From positions 825,001 through 889,000 of the forward strand of contig JAZGTN010000028.1 in NCBI GenBank assembly GCA_037783415.1: 64,000 nucleotides of DNA, read 5' to 3'. Position numbers and translations under genes: made by a program. Under the pieces are notes generated by a model. The model ran no database searches, had not been told where the DNA came from, and was given only the letters and a program-made list of their open reading frames with translations. Below, piece by piece: positions 1-14,300 of the stretch. The stretch comes from Leptasterias polaris (taxonomy: Eukaryota; Echinodermata; Asteroidea; Forcipulatida; Asteriidae). The stretch's first letter is position 1, and every line of letters begins with the position of its first letter.

Positions 1-490
1 GTACACAATAGAAAGATGACTACGTGTGCAATAAAACAACATCGAACCGAAATGAGGTATAACATCCACATCATTCTGCACGGCAGAAACATTTACTGTA
101 AAAGTATATCATTTCCGCGGCAGCCAATACAATAAAATAAAATAAAATTATATAAATACATCAATAAGAACTAAACGGGTTATGGCGCATACTGTTTTGT
201 TACGTTTTCATACTCGACGTGGAAACGTGATCGAATGACATAATTAATTTACGATGACCGGATTGAAATGATGGCCCACAATCCCCCCCCCCCCCCCCCC
301 GCATCAAATGTAGGGAATGAATGGGAAGGACAGAACTATCAAAAATTGAATTAGGGAAGTGGAAATAACATTATTTTGTCTCAAAAATATTACATCGCTT
401 ATAAAGCGGTGCCAAAATAATTCATCATATTTTTGAAACTGTTACTTGCAACAAACATCACTGTTTAAAAGTATAATGGTTGGTAATAGG

Positions 491-498
491 TTGTTGTT

Positions 499-536
<38 letters not shown>

Positions 537-606
537 TGTTTATTGTTGTTGATGTTGTTGTTTTTGTGGTTACTGTTGCTGTTGCGGTTGTGGTTGTTGA
601 TGTTGT
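491..606. repeat. GTC/GTT microsatellite
   Basis: A pure GTC run (about 500-535) grades into GTT-rich repeats. It creates an open frame of Ser and Val that is not considered coding. Confidence 0.95.
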
Positions 607-627
607 TACTTTCACACACACACAAAA

Positions 628-848
628 TTTAATCTGAGAAAGGCTTCAGGCATGAAGCCTTTCTCAGGCATCTGAAAGCACACAATTCTATGCAACAAGG
701 ACGTTTAATCTTTCCTTATTTTTTTGCATCTTCGATGACCAATTGAGCCAACATTTTGACAAGTTTTTGTTATTTTATGCATATGTTGGGAAACACCAGG
801 TGAGAAAACTGGTCTTTGACAATTACCAAAAGTATAAACTGCCTTTAA
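628..848. mobile_element. Palindromic MITE, partial copy
   Basis: Right half of the family: central palindrome CTGAGAAAGGCTTCAGG and its near-complement (633-666), then the usual GATGACCAATTGAGCC and GACAATTACCAAAAGT, ending ACTGCCTTTAA. The left half is missing; a GTT/GTC microsatellite adjoins it. Confidence 0.75.
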
Positions 849-1857
849 ATTCTTACACATGGGAGCAAAAATGAAGATACTCATCCCGTGCCATCATGAC
901 TCCGAAAGTTTGGGTTTAATGATTGACCCTATTTTAGGGTCACTCTTGCCTAGATGTGTGATTAAAGTTAGAAGGGGGCCGTGGGGGCACATTATTGGTC
1001 CAAATTTAATGACTGAGAACAAGCCGGACACGGAGTCCAAGCCGAGGTTCGAAAATGCCTTTTTGTGCCTCACCCCACAAGCAAACATTAAATTTTGGTC
1101 ATCTTTAAAACTCTAAAAAGAGCCTAATCCCCTCTCTCTCATCCCCAAGAAAAAGGGGGTTGTAAAACACGGAGAAAGCTGACATATCTCCCTTGAAGAC
1201 CCAAATGCTGTTATTTATTCTTACCTTGATGCATTGTTTGCATCTTGAGGCAATCCATTATAATCTTAACCGGTAAAGAGTATGCTTGAATCAGTAGGTC
1301 ACAAGAGATTCTAGCCCATTGTGAAGACACTCCGAGGTCTGAAGTACGGCGACCCGCCGAGCACTGAGCCATTAATACGGCGCGGGGTCTAGGGCCTGCT
1401 TGGAGCACCCCAATAGCCTTGTAGATGCTCTTTGGTCGTCTTGAGTTTCTGTTTAGTTGACTCTTATAAGCACTTAATGGGAGGTTCGTGAAGCAATCTC
1501 GGCTTGATCCTTCAGCCTTTCAGTTGTAAATATTTCGACGTATTGACAAGCGCAATTTTGTATAACGATGACTGCCGTGACCCTATGTGAAATGTAACTC
1601 GCTAGAGACTTGATGCACGAGAATAAATAACATCGCGATATTAAAAATAATAATAATAATAATCAGAAAATATTCATGCCCTGAAACATAAACTAAACAT
1701 TTCAAATAGTAAAATAATACCGCGTTTTATCAATTACCAATAAATGTTTTCTATAAGGGACGAGACAGTCACTGTGCAACACATTTTTTAAAGCTACGTA
1801 TCCCCAAACTTTAACCCTATCGTTATACTCAAATCAGTGTGTACCCACCCCCACCCC

Positions 1858-1858
<1 letters not shown>

Positions 1859-1888
<30 letters not shown>
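1859..1888. repeat. Poly-C tract (30 C)
   Basis: Uninterrupted C run 250 bp upstream of the first receptor exon. Other pure G/C runs: C at 283-300 and 23310-23328, G at 6612-6624 and 62300-62315. Confidence 0.95.
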
Positions 1889-1890
<2 letters not shown>

Positions 1891-2134
1891 TGTTCTTCTT
1901 TCTTTTACTTTTATTATTTTTGTTGAAAGAAATCGGTCTGGGGTTTTTTCTTTAATGCAATCCTGTCTTTAAATAGGAGCTGAAAAAAGTAAGCTTGTGT
2001 TACTATGTGTCACCAGTGTTTACCTTTTCACTCTAGCGTTGTGTTCTTCAAATTAATAGAATACTTCCGTCGCCTGTTTTCCTTTGTACCAAGTGTGTAC
2101 TGATGATTTCTACCCCTTACCCTACCCCCTTTAG

Positions 2135-2300
2135 CTTCCAGCGGTGGAAAGCCACCAGATGACCACGACATCACGGTGACGGACTACCAGAAGGACTCGG
2201 TGTCCTACGAGCTTCTGGTGAGCATGACGGCATTTGCGTCTGTTGGTATCGCCATGGCGTGCGGCTTCCTCGCATTCAACATATTCTACCGGAATGAAAG
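2135..2300 (+). CDS. GABBR2: GABA-B receptor exon: stalk and helix 1
   Basis: The exon follows a pyrimidine-rich acceptor (ctaccccctttag) and ends in AAAG before GTAAGT. It begins with two bases of a split codon and then encodes 54 residues. GGKPPDDHDITV corresponds to the end of the extracellular domain of the family, and SMTAFASVGIAMACGFLAF is helix 1, ending FNIFYRNE. The last two bases (AG) form Arg with the first base of the next exon. No upstream exon was found in bases 1-2134, so the phase-1 partner is outside the window. GC content is visibly higher than in the flanking intron. Confidence 0.9.
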
Positions 2301-5300
2301 GTAAGTCTATTATTCTATTATTACAAATCGTGGTTTATTCTGATGTGGAACTACTTTGTGCAAAGGCGTAGCAATTCTTTGAATAATTGTTAAGAAAGCC
2401 TGGGTATTTAAAGCGCAGTTTTTGAATGCCAGTGGATGCCAAGCATCTATGACCTAATGTGTTTCATAAAATAAGGATATGAGTTCGGATTGTAAATCGG
2501 CATTCCTTTTTCCGTAGCTGGGTCTTGATGTTAGAGATGTAGAAGTTTGTTTGCAACATAATTATCGTTTGCTTATACAAATGTATATGGTTTAGGTTCA
2601 AATAAATAGGCCTACCATGTACCTTCTAAATGAAAACATATATAAATAGTAATAATATTCTCACTGACAATTTTCCAATTGACAACTGGTGAAGAATTTA
2701 TAATTTGCAATATTTTATACGCATTCCCACTAAAACTGCACCATGTGTTTCGTTTAGTGGTCAATTACTTTATGATCCTTGTAGCCAAGCTTCCCCAATC
2801 AGCTCCATATAGTGCTTCACACTTTCTTAAGATTGCCTCGACCCGACATTGATTAACTGTTGAAGAGGAATAAGTATTTTTCAGGAATTGAAATGTCAAA
2901 GGAAATATTGATCCCATGGGATAACCTGCCATGACGCAAAGTACATTGTTATTGTTCGCATCACACACGCGCACAAACAGATTCTATTTTTGACATCCAT
3001 GTGGAGACATCAATTGTTCTCTTAGTCTTATCATCCTTCAATATTCTTTGTAAACAAAATATTCCCTGTTTTGTTTTGTCCTCGGTCTCCATGAGGTGGC
3101 AAATATTCTAAAGGAGTTTAACAATATAAATGCCTTTTTGTGCCCAATCGTAACAAGAATGTAATCGTTCATACACGAGGATGCCTTTGAAACAAGCTAT
3201 TGCATTTTAACGGCACTAGATATACTAAATAATCAAGTTTTATCGATAAAAATATGTATTTATTCAAAAGGCAACTTTTCGGAATTCTTCGTATGCAAAT
3301 GATATGTACGCGACCCCAAGTACGTCATCGATCAGACAGGAGTAAAATGTTACTGCCATCAATATACAAACATACCACACGCATACTTGCAAACAGGTGT
3401 ATGCCAAGTACATGCAGACAATGTTTGTCGACATGGTAATAAACCGAGGAATACTCCGTGTCCTCTCATTGTTTGGACTAAATAAATTGGTGTTTTTAAA
3501 TGTTTTTTTAGTGACGTTACCGAGGACATCCTCAGTCCGTCACAGAAACTGGATCCCAGGCGCTAAACTCATCGACGCCACGGATATAGAAAGGCTCGCT
3601 GCCGGCTGCTAATAAGACGTTAGTATTCAGTAATCTGCACCGGATTTCTTTACCGAAACTTGCAATTCAACATATTTTGGGAGCATAAAATTGTCGAATC
3701 ATCGTCTCCCCATTTTAGCTTTTAAGAACATACAACATTATATATACGTCATTTTACGTGGCAAAAAAGCAAGGCTTTCTTTGTCTGCTGGTGCTTCAAT
3801 TTACGTAACAAAATCGTTGTTTGAAAAACACATGTGTATAAACATTATGAACTTACCGAGACTTAAGATAAGCTTGGACAACACCTTTGTGTCAGCTGAA
3901 TTTGAATGAATTTGTCCTGAATTTTAAAGCATTTGGGACAATCGAGCCAATACCCATGCGAAAGCTCACAACATAACTTCCACAGGTCGGGTTCTTGAGT
4001 GCCCTTTTCAAAGACAGTGTCACTCCTCGACAAACACACCGAAACATCCACGAGAAGGACTGTTTCACATGAGAAAGGTTCACTTTCAAAGCAAACACAT
4101 TATTTAGATACAATCACGTCCGTCTGATTGTTTAGGGGTAGAGGTAGGAACCTAGCTTTCAAAAACTTTAAAATTGCTGGAATTAAATAACTGCCCAATT
4201 CATTTGATTACATTAGGGTCTAGTATATTTACTGCGCAATCGGTGTAATGAAATCGATTGGCGAGCCTGCATTTTATTTCCATTGGAGACAGTTCTACGG
4301 CTTGCATCACTTTGCTTCACTGTTTAGTAGAATCATCAGCCTGGGCCATCAGCTCGCTTGGCTCGATGGGCTCAGCCCTTGGGCGTATACAATACGTTGT
4401 CCAAGACGTCAGGGTGCTGTTCATTTGTATCCTTACTTTTGTTCTCCACGGTCATTTGTATTTTAAGAGATTCGGACAGAAGATCGATGCAAAAGGCGAG
4501 ATCCTCAGAATTAATGTCATTAGTGTGTACATTATTGCGTGGGCCCTACGTACACACACACCTTTATCCTTATCCTTACATCACCGTGATCTGTATTTAA
4601 ATCTGCATGGCATTTTGTCTTCTTTCGTCAACTCAATTCAATTCAATTCAAAGTTTTATTAGTCACGTAAAAAGTACATGAAATTCCTTTTCCTGGTGTA
4701 AAAAGTTTATATAAAAATACAAAAACCACTTTAGGACACACCACTCAATAATTACAATAAAAAGTGTTAACAATTATTACAGATCAAATACAGAGAGGAG
4801 ACAGTACCAAAATAAATTAACCCATAACAGACCCTAGCAATGCAAAAATACAGGCTACATACGCAAGTCCACCTCCCCTTCCTAAGTTAAAAACTCTCTC
4901 CTGTGATTTACGCTAAACATTGGAATTGCACTGGGTAAAAAAGAAAACTTATGGCGGTTTGTCCGCAAATGCGATTGCAAGATTCTCCCTGCCCTACTAA
5001 AAACAATTTGGGAATGTAATGGGTGGGTTTTATCTGTACAGATCAGGTTAAGTTTTCCTAATAAAGCTTGATCATTAATACAGTCCATATCTTGAACACT
5101 TACACCGATAACCCTGCTGGCAGCCTTGGTGACTCTACGAAGCTTCTTCAAGTTTTTGTTAGTCAGACTATTGAACCAGACAATACTAAAAAAAGTAACA
5201 ACTGATCGAATAACACTTTGATAAAACAGAAACATGGTATTACTGTCCACCTTAAAATATCTTAACTTGCGTAGAAAGTATAAAGCCGTTGGTAAGCTTT

Positions 5301-8300
5301 GTTATAAATATTTTGTGTGTTTGTATTCCAATTTAGGTTACATGTCAATAAAAGTTCCAAGGTACTTGTACTCAGTCACAATCTCAACATCTACATTTTT
5401 AATCTTTAGAGGCGTAATTGCATGTTTTACTTTCCGGAAATCAAAAAATTTCTCTTTTGTTTTATGAACATTGAGCACTAAATGGTTGTCGTCAAACCAC
5501 CTTACAAAGCGGGCAACTTCATTCCTATATGCGTCCTCATCTTCGTTTGAAATCAGCCCTGTCAGTGACGTATCATCTGCATACTTAACAATGGAACATG
5601 AAGAATTAAAACACCTAAGATCCCTACTATATAAAGGGAAAAGCAGTGGTGACAAAACACATCGTGGGGAGCACCGGTATTGGAACAAACTATGTTCGAA
5701 AAGGAACATGTTACCTTAATTTCGCGTCTGGCGTTCTAAAGGGTGTTTTTGTTGATGACTACAGCAGGAAACTAGTATACGAACCTCGTGGCGTTTTAGC
5801 TTGTAACTGAACTTATCTGCTTTGCGACTTAATGGAGTTGTAGTCAGAGGAGGTGCTTGAAATCAAGACTAATCTCTTTTCACCCGTTTGTATAAACACA
5901 GTGCGTAGATTGCTAAGGGTTTGCTTTATAGCACCATAAAAATGGAATATAAAAGTCTCATTACAGTCATGTTCTCTTTTTTTATTTTATGAAGAATCTG
6001 TAAACTGTTATTAATCAAAACACCCGCATTTCTAGGTCTCAATGTCCCCATCCAAAGACGAACAAAACACCCACATAGTAATAGTCAATCGATAAACAAG
6101 AGAGGCTCTGTGTAGCTTTGCCAATTCATTTGGGTGTACAAGCACCAGCTATGTGAAGGTAACTAGGCAACGTGACAGTAAAAAAAACACTAACCCACGC
6201 TCAGTCAATCCCAAGCCCTCTGTGCCCTGGAACATTTTCTCGATCGGAATCTCGTCATGTCATCAAATAATCCCTTCTTGGGTAGAAGATCCATGGTGTC
6301 AAGTAGGATTTGCGGATCACGTGTTATGAAAATATAAAAATTATAACATCTAAGGATCCACGGGGAAATCAAGTAAGAGCGAAAGAGAGAGACAATAAAA
6401 AAGCCATTAAGAGCAGTTTGCGACAAAAAGTAATTTCCAGAGGACAACAACAATTTCTCATTCAAAGATGAAAAGAACAAGAGTAAATTGTTGTAATATT
6501 TTCGAGTACACCGTGTATTTAAATTTTCTGGGAAGAAGTAGTTGGTCTGAAAAGAATGTTTCGAATGTTTTTTGTGTTGTTTGTGTGTGTGCGTGTTTTG
6601 TGTGGTTTTTTGGGGGGGGGGGGGTGTTTCCGGAGAGGGGGGGTGGGCTAGAGCACACATTGACCACTAGAGAAAAATATATGACAACTAGAGTACAATT
6701 ATTGAGCACACTTAACTACGACTAAAGCACACTTTAAAGATGACTAAGGCACACTATGACGAGAAGAGCACACAGTAGAAATATGACGACCACTGCACAC
6801 TCAATGATTATCCTGAAGCACACTGTACCGTATGGCGACTAGAGCACATTGTAATGACGACTTATAGTACACTAGTCCAAACGTTGATAACAAATCCTCC
6901 GCCTCTCTTCAAACCCACGACTTCCTCACAGAGTAGATTAAAACATGGAGTCCCTGAATGAGTTATAGCATCTCATCTCCCACAATCACATAAGCATCAA
7001 ACTTATAGCATCTCATCTCCCACAATCACATAAAGCATCAAACTCTACGTACGCTTTGAGAGAACGCTCTACGCAAAATCGACGGAACATGTTGTTATTA
7101 ACAAGTATCCCCCGATGGGATGATTTAAGGAATCTAACCCAAATCGACGGAACATGTTGTTATTAACAAGTATCCCCCGATGGGATGATTTAAGGAATCT
7201 AACCCAAATCGACGGAACATGTTGTTATTAACAAGTATCCCCCGATGGGATGATTTAAGGAATCTAACCCAAATCGACGGAACATGTTGTTATTAACAAG
7301 TATCCCCCGATCGGATGATTTAAGGAATCTAACCCAAATGTAAATGTTAAAGAAAATTATAAATTCTTATCATTTACGGCACACTTTCGAAAACCACTGG
7401 AAAGACGTCAGAATTGTTCTCTTTTTTCATTATTAGCCTATATGAATAGGCAAGAGGAACGAAAAACTAAAAAAATGTGTTTGTGTTTGTGTTTGTTTGT
7501 GAAAAGGGCTATCTTGTGTATTCTTTCGATGGTGCCATATTATCGTGTCATGTGATGGTGCCTTTTCAACCTCACCCCAAACTGAGATAGTTTTGTTATT
7601 ATGCATTTTCAGACGCCGAAAAATTTCTCAATTTATGTATTAAAACTTTCTAATCTGATTGATATGTCTTGCACTATATAATATACGAAAAACGAACAGT
7701 GCGTTCAAAGTGGTGCACATACTGCTATTCCTAAATCCAATGTCATAATCTATAATAAGCTTGGTCTCTTAGAAAGGCTTCTAACCTACAGCATTCAAAC
7801 AGCCATTAGCCAGAAGATAAAAAGGGGGTCATGGATGCCACTGATGGCAAGACGGATGGATATTCACGGAATCTGTTGACTATTGTTCCCTTCGTATATA
7901 GATAGTTTCGCTGATCGCATATCCCGAGGGCGAAGACGGGATTTTCGCTAAAATCCCCCAGTGGCTGCAAACATTGCAATCAATATGACCATCGGTCATT
8001 GAGTTGAAGTAAAACTAGTACAGATGATGAACTGCAGCTGCCAATCGAAAAATATATATCCGGTTCACGAGATGCATGGACTCTTTATAGCCAGTGACTT
8101 GCCCTGGGTTTGACCGCAAGACAACGCGCCCTAAACTTTCATTATATGTAGGACTTAAAAATATACCATAACACTTTTTAAAACTACAATTATGTTACCC
8201 TTTCAGTTAATTCCGGAGTTCTAGGGATATTACAAATATATTTTTCAACTTGATAAAAAAACATCTATAAGTAAGTTCGTCTTGCGCAAATTGGGTGCCA

Positions 8301-11300
8301 ATACATCTAGGAATTATTATTGTAGTTGTATGTTATACTATAGAGGCTGCAACGCCTCATAGGTACGGCGATTACAAACCCAGCCTCGTCATTAGATTAC
8401 TCTATTTTTCACTCGGAATAATAGTGTCAATGGCATCTCTTGCCTGCGTGCCCTTTACTTATATCCACATGCCTGGTGGCACCTGACAGTGTGTGTACCT
8501 AATGGAGGGAAAACCACCTGTGTATATAATTGAGAGGGCGTCAGAATGGGACCCAATGTTGAAAGTGTTATATTATAGGACAGGACTGCAAGCCACCAGT
8601 TAACCTTTTACCTTAACAAAAAATACCACTCATTTAATTAGTGCTGCTGATTTTGTTTTCTTTATTTTTCAATTAAAATTTTTCCTATTTTAAAAGCCGT
8701 TTTTTAAATGTACATTCCTTAGATTTTTCAACAGCAGACACAAATGTGTGAAGAAAAGTCTAGACCAATCTATTTTAAACCCCACTATTTTTACACCATT
8801 GAATTATTTATATCAAAATGAGATAACAACGTTTTATTTTGTATAAATTTGTATATTTTATTATTTTTTTGGAAACAAAACAAAACAATAGGTCACTTGG
8901 ATCAAATAGTATTAAATGTTCATACAAACACAGTAATGCACTTGATTTATAGTTCCCTCTCTTAGTTGCACCCCATGATTGGCTATTTCCAACAACCTGT
9001 ACACTATTTTGGAATATTTGTGTGACATTGTTAACGTCTGTGGCTATCAGTTTTGTTTTGCATTTATGCTTTCCACAGTTTTTTAGCCTTGGTTGACAAA
9101 ACCTCGGGCTGTGACGTTGCAATAGAAAGGTCTGTATTCATTGCGTCACATGCGCGCGCATCTGCTATACACACCCACATTTCTCGCTACTTCCGGCCTC
9201 AACTGTTATACATTTTGTTTGAATTTTGAACCCCCAAAATAACCCATGTTGTCGTTCTTTTGGCAGAAACTTATAATTATAAGAAGACCTTGATTCTTTG
9301 AAGAACGTTAGTAAAAGCTAAGCGCAATCATTAAACTTTTCTTACATAAATCGCCATTTAAAAAAAAATCACTGCAATTCCTATGGGCTTCTTGTTATCG
9401 CTGGAGACAGTTTGTGTGAAATGGGCGTGGCTTAAATGGACTAGTTGCCTTTGGATTGGGCGCTTTAAAATCGTATCCAACTCGTCGACTACGGCGATGA
9501 CCTGGCAATCAAGCCTAGCCGTAGCCAAAGCCGCCAATTCGTACATGGCCTTATATTCGATACGTGTATAAACTGGCCTTTACTTTGCAGCGTGCACACT
9601 AGCCAATGAGCGCGGTTAGAAGCGTACCTGCCATATCTTTACAAGCCAAATTGCTTCCCACGTGGGTGACGTCTGTGCAAAGTTTGCATAAACGTAAACG
9701 GAAAATGTACCTATTTTTGGAAAGTTCTTGAGACAACATTCATGTTATACTTGGTATACCAGTTATCGATATGCATTGCTCAAGGTTGGCTGGATATACC
9801 ATCGGGACCTAATTTCATTAACCTGCTATAAAGCATACAGTAATCCTGCTTGGGCGATAAAGGTTACCAACCAAGTAGACATGTGCTATCCATTATATGT
9901 GAATGTCCCTCCTTATAAAGTACATCATAACTGTTAGCCTACTCACGCTTTGACATGATAAAAAGAACATTTCGAAGTGGGATTACTCACAATTATGGAA
10001 ACCTGCAAATCGAAACCTATATTGATCTTCTGCCCAGCCAGACGAGTCTAAAATATTGCAAATAATTTTGTTTTAACAGCTTTTTAAAAGGAGGGCACGA
10101 CAGAACTGCCGATTATCCAAATAAAAGACGAAGTGCACACTAAAAGCAGAAAAATGCAAAGATGTTTAAACATGAACACTGTTACCTTCCATGGAGCTGC
10201 GGTGGTATTTTTCAAGGACTTTCCCTTGTGTAAACAGCAGCCGGGTTTCTTTTGAAATTCAGACATTATTTCCTTCAAATAAAGCCAGCTTTGGGCCAGT
10301 CGGTGCCAGTGACCGAACACAATGCGGATGGGTTTTCTCTTAGGTGTTTTTAAACAAACAATTCTATCAGGTAAGAGCCACGTGGGGAGCTCTATTTCTG
10401 CTGAGTTCGTCGCGTCTCTGAGTTCGTTACTATTTGTTTTTCTTTTTTCGAGTGGCTTCGCAAGTGCTGTACTGTAATGTAGCCCCGTTGGATCTTAAAG
10501 TAGAAAAGCTTTGCGGGGTATTGGTCCCGAAGTCGCTCACATTTCAACCATAGACTGTCATTATTTATTTGTTAAATCCTTTTAACTCACTCTCTTCGAG
10601 ACTTAAACTTAATTCGTAGATGAGTGAATAGTCCTTATGCATATGACGTCATTTGAGTAGGGCGCCCTCACCTAGAGGTCAAAAGGAAGATGCTCATTGG
10701 CCAGTCGATCTTGTGCGCCGCGCGTACAAATCAGCGCGTTTCCATTGTTTCATCATCAGTTTACCTCTAAGATGGCGGCTTGGTGACGTCAATGCATAAG
10801 GTCTATAGTCGTAGAACGTTGTTCAACTTTGCCGTAGGCCTATATGTTTAGGCCTACTTTCTTAACTTTTTATTATATCATCTTTGATTCAACCAGCTGC
10901 TTATTGACTGGTTTATTTTTTTCGTATTGTGAATGTGGGTCTGTTAGTTACTTTGTGTGGAAGGGTTTGTGTTGGTCTCTGTTTATGTTTATATGTATAC
11001 CTGTGTGCCACCCTGGTACTACATTCTGTTCGACATAACTATTATTCGTGTTTTCTGCCACCCTAATTGTGTTTATTTTATTAATTGTTAATGTGGACCG
11101 AAACCATAGCCCATACCTTGTAACTAAATGAGCCTTAACCTGAATCAGGCTACATTAAAGTACAAGGTTGGGGTTACATTTGGGTTCGGCGGTGATGAGG
11201 TTATACATTGCAGGCCGAGCTATACATTTATCTCAAGATTGGTGCTACATTAAGGTCCTGGCTACATTTCGGGCAGGGTTATCCTTCTGTCTCGGGCTAC

Positions 11301-14300
11301 ATTTAGGGACCAAGTGTTTGTATTCTGATTTTGGGTTTTATTCTGGTACAGCAACCTTCAAAGCTGAGTTTATCTACAGCTTAAAGGGTCTATATACGTT
11401 TGGTAATGACTCTGAAAAATAATGGCAATAAAACTTACTTGGTAAGAAGTACAGCAGCTTTGGATAGTATAATGCATTTTGAGAAACTTTTCACTTCGAA
11501 GTACTGCGGTTATGGAAAAATATATCACTTTTTATCCCCATAAATTTGAATCTGAAAAGCGTTACGGCCGTAACGATTCTCAGATTGTGTATTCCTTTAG
11601 GGAATATTCTTCCTGCGTGGAAATATTCGCTCCGGTTTTTCGGTGAAATCTCAAAAACGCGACCACCTTTTGAAGTGAATTTTTCACAGGTTAGTTTTAT
11701 TGTATATACCTACATATAAAACAATCAAACGGTTCCAAAAAACAAAGGTATACTTTGCCTTTGAGAAAGTTGGTGTGTAAAAACTTCATTAATTTGTTAA
11801 AACGCGCATGATAATTGAACCACTTTGAAATGTTTTTACATTTGGTGAATAATGTTTCAACTTTGAAAAAAATGATTAACACCCGGCTTTACATTTCATG
11901 AATGCGCTGAGATTAAGATTCCTGAAGGATGAAAAACTGACATATTTAGAAACAAATTTTTCCTTCGTGACGATGATAGTCGTGTACTTCAGCATCACAA
12001 CATAATGGCGATAGCACATTTCTAGCCGATCAATACCAATCCACATGAAAGAAAGAACAAACCAGACCATGATCTGACCCACATTGGTTCCCAGGCATAA
12101 AAACAACATGATGTAATTAAACTAAAAGAAATGTTGCAGTGATAATTTGATCTGTAGGCATACATCACCAAGCACCACAGAAGGGCGCTCCACTCCGGCA
12201 ATCTAATATAAAAGAAGTTCTAGCCGTCTGATGTACGGGTTTACGGGTTAGTGGTTGAAAGAGTGAATCTCCTGCACGCAGGCACATAATGAATTTGAAC
12301 TAATGATTATGGTGTATTCATGCAGACACTGTACTGTTATTCCAGTAAGACGTTATGTTTTCTCTCATGTAGCTTTTTGTGGTCCGTAGTTAATAATATA
12401 GGCCGGGTCTATTTTGGCGGCTATGGCTACGGCTTTGGCTATGGGAGCCCCACGTCTTCATGAGTTGCTGAAGTATAGGACGTCCTTAGAAAAACCATTA
12501 ACAAAGAACGTAGCCGTAGCCGCCGATCTGGATACGGCAAGAGTTGACCTAAGTGTGGTTCCTCGATTCAGGTCAGTTCAATTTATTTTCACGTTATCAA
12601 AATCAAAGGCAAAAATAATGTTTATGGGAAGGACAAGTATCATGGAAAATTTATAAAACTGCGGAGGGCCCCACAAAGAAGCAAAACTCGAACCCTTGGC
12701 ATGACTAAATATGCAAATGAGCAGTACTTTCGTCGTTTGACCTCTGAACTCACAAGGGTTTAATTTATTTATCGCAAAGGTTATTTTAATGTTCGCTACC
12801 TTATGGAGACAAAAAAACATAACAACAAGAGGTAATTAAAATGTGTTCACAGGGGAATTCTATAAAGACCAGGGTGCTCACAAGGAATTGTGTGTACGAC
12901 GTATAAATGTGTGAATGTTTTTAAGTGCAGGGACAAAGGAAAGAACAAAAATGTCTCTACAGGGATGTAAAACAAATAGAATATGTGTTGTCTGTGAACT
13001 TTTATTTTGTGTCGATCCACAACTGGGTTTTCCGACCTGTGGAACTTCCCAAACAGTACATAGTAAAATACACAGGGTTTGAGAAAACTTGCTATGAGAG
13101 TTTAACCGCCAATTATTTATATTTACATTTTGTGTAACCGCCAATTATTTATATTTACATTTTGTGTAATTTATATTTTCATTCGTCGTGCTTTTATAGA
13201 GTTACGTACACAATTATATTGATGCCAAACAGAACACAGACAGTACGAAATGATAGAAGGGGAAAGAGACCAAAATATGGGCCGGGTATAGAGCCTACGG
13301 ATTGTCTGACAGAAACGCAGTGAACGATTAGAAATACTAATACAACATGTTACTTCACGTATTCACACTTTTTACTAATTCGATATCCCACACGAAGACT
13401 TTGTTTTTATTGAGTAGGTAACTTGGTGTGTGCTAACGATACGCCGGAATATCTACACTATTTACAGTATGCGTCCATTGGGCATTCCAGCCACTTCCTT
13501 TGGGTACCCGTATACTTTACCTGTGATCCCATGTTTCTTTTATGAAAATGAAAATCAATGAACCATCCTGTTAGTCCGTTCGTCGTGGTGCCGAACTGTA
13601 CCTCTACCCGCGGGGATGCTACGTCGAGGCGTGTTATTTCTCCCCACTTTGCTATGTTTTACAACTCGTGTAGAGTTCGAGTACTTCATTTTCTATCCAG
13701 AAGCAGGGTGTATTATTTTCTGACACTTTTACGCGTTTATTGTGTAGTTGTGGCAGTACTAACTTTCCGATGCAGTCCTGCCGGTATAAGTGAACATGAT
13801 TCAGGCTATTCAGAAGCCCTTAAAACCTATCAGTGTTATACAGCTGGGCACCGCTGGCGAAACAGATGGAAATGGGTCGGCTCTTACTCTCTGCGACCCT
13901 CCCTCGGGTTGGAATAAAAATGACCGATAAATCCAAGATCGTTGTCTTGTGTAAGTTATGCGTTCAATATTGAGAAGCCAAACTTCTTGCGATCTCATAG
14001 TCCCCACACCCGCATGTCCTCTCCCCCGTACTATAGTGGCTTTAAACGGGAGCATTAGCTTAACCTAAGCAGTTGCTGCTTTGCAGATCCCTTTGTTTTT
14101 CTCAAGAACAAACATCTTAGACAAATTCGATGGAGTATACTTCCCTGAATTTCATTTGCCAATTCGATTTGATTGAATTGGTAATTTTTCTCCTGCTTCA
14201 ATTTGTAAAGCACCGGAGGTTTTCAGCCCTAGTCCCACGTGGAGATTTATCGGCTACGTTTCGTCGGAAAGGGGATATTGGTTATCTATAAACAAATAGA

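Larger units (their letters stand above)
1..2134. other. Upstream intron sequence, no coding exon seen
   Basis: Because the exon at 2135 starts mid-codon, this is intron. Apart from the microsatellite, a MITE relic and poly-C runs, the 859-1116 open frame shows no recognisable protein. Confidence 0.6.

Noticed and set aside
446..637. Ser/Val-rich 63-codon frame.
   Set aside because: Translation of a GTC/GTT microsatellite inside intron sequence.
859..1116. 85-codon frame starting MGAKMKILIPCHHD.
   Set aside because: Considered as an upstream receptor exon, but it shows no Venus-flytrap similarity and no suitable splice site or phase.
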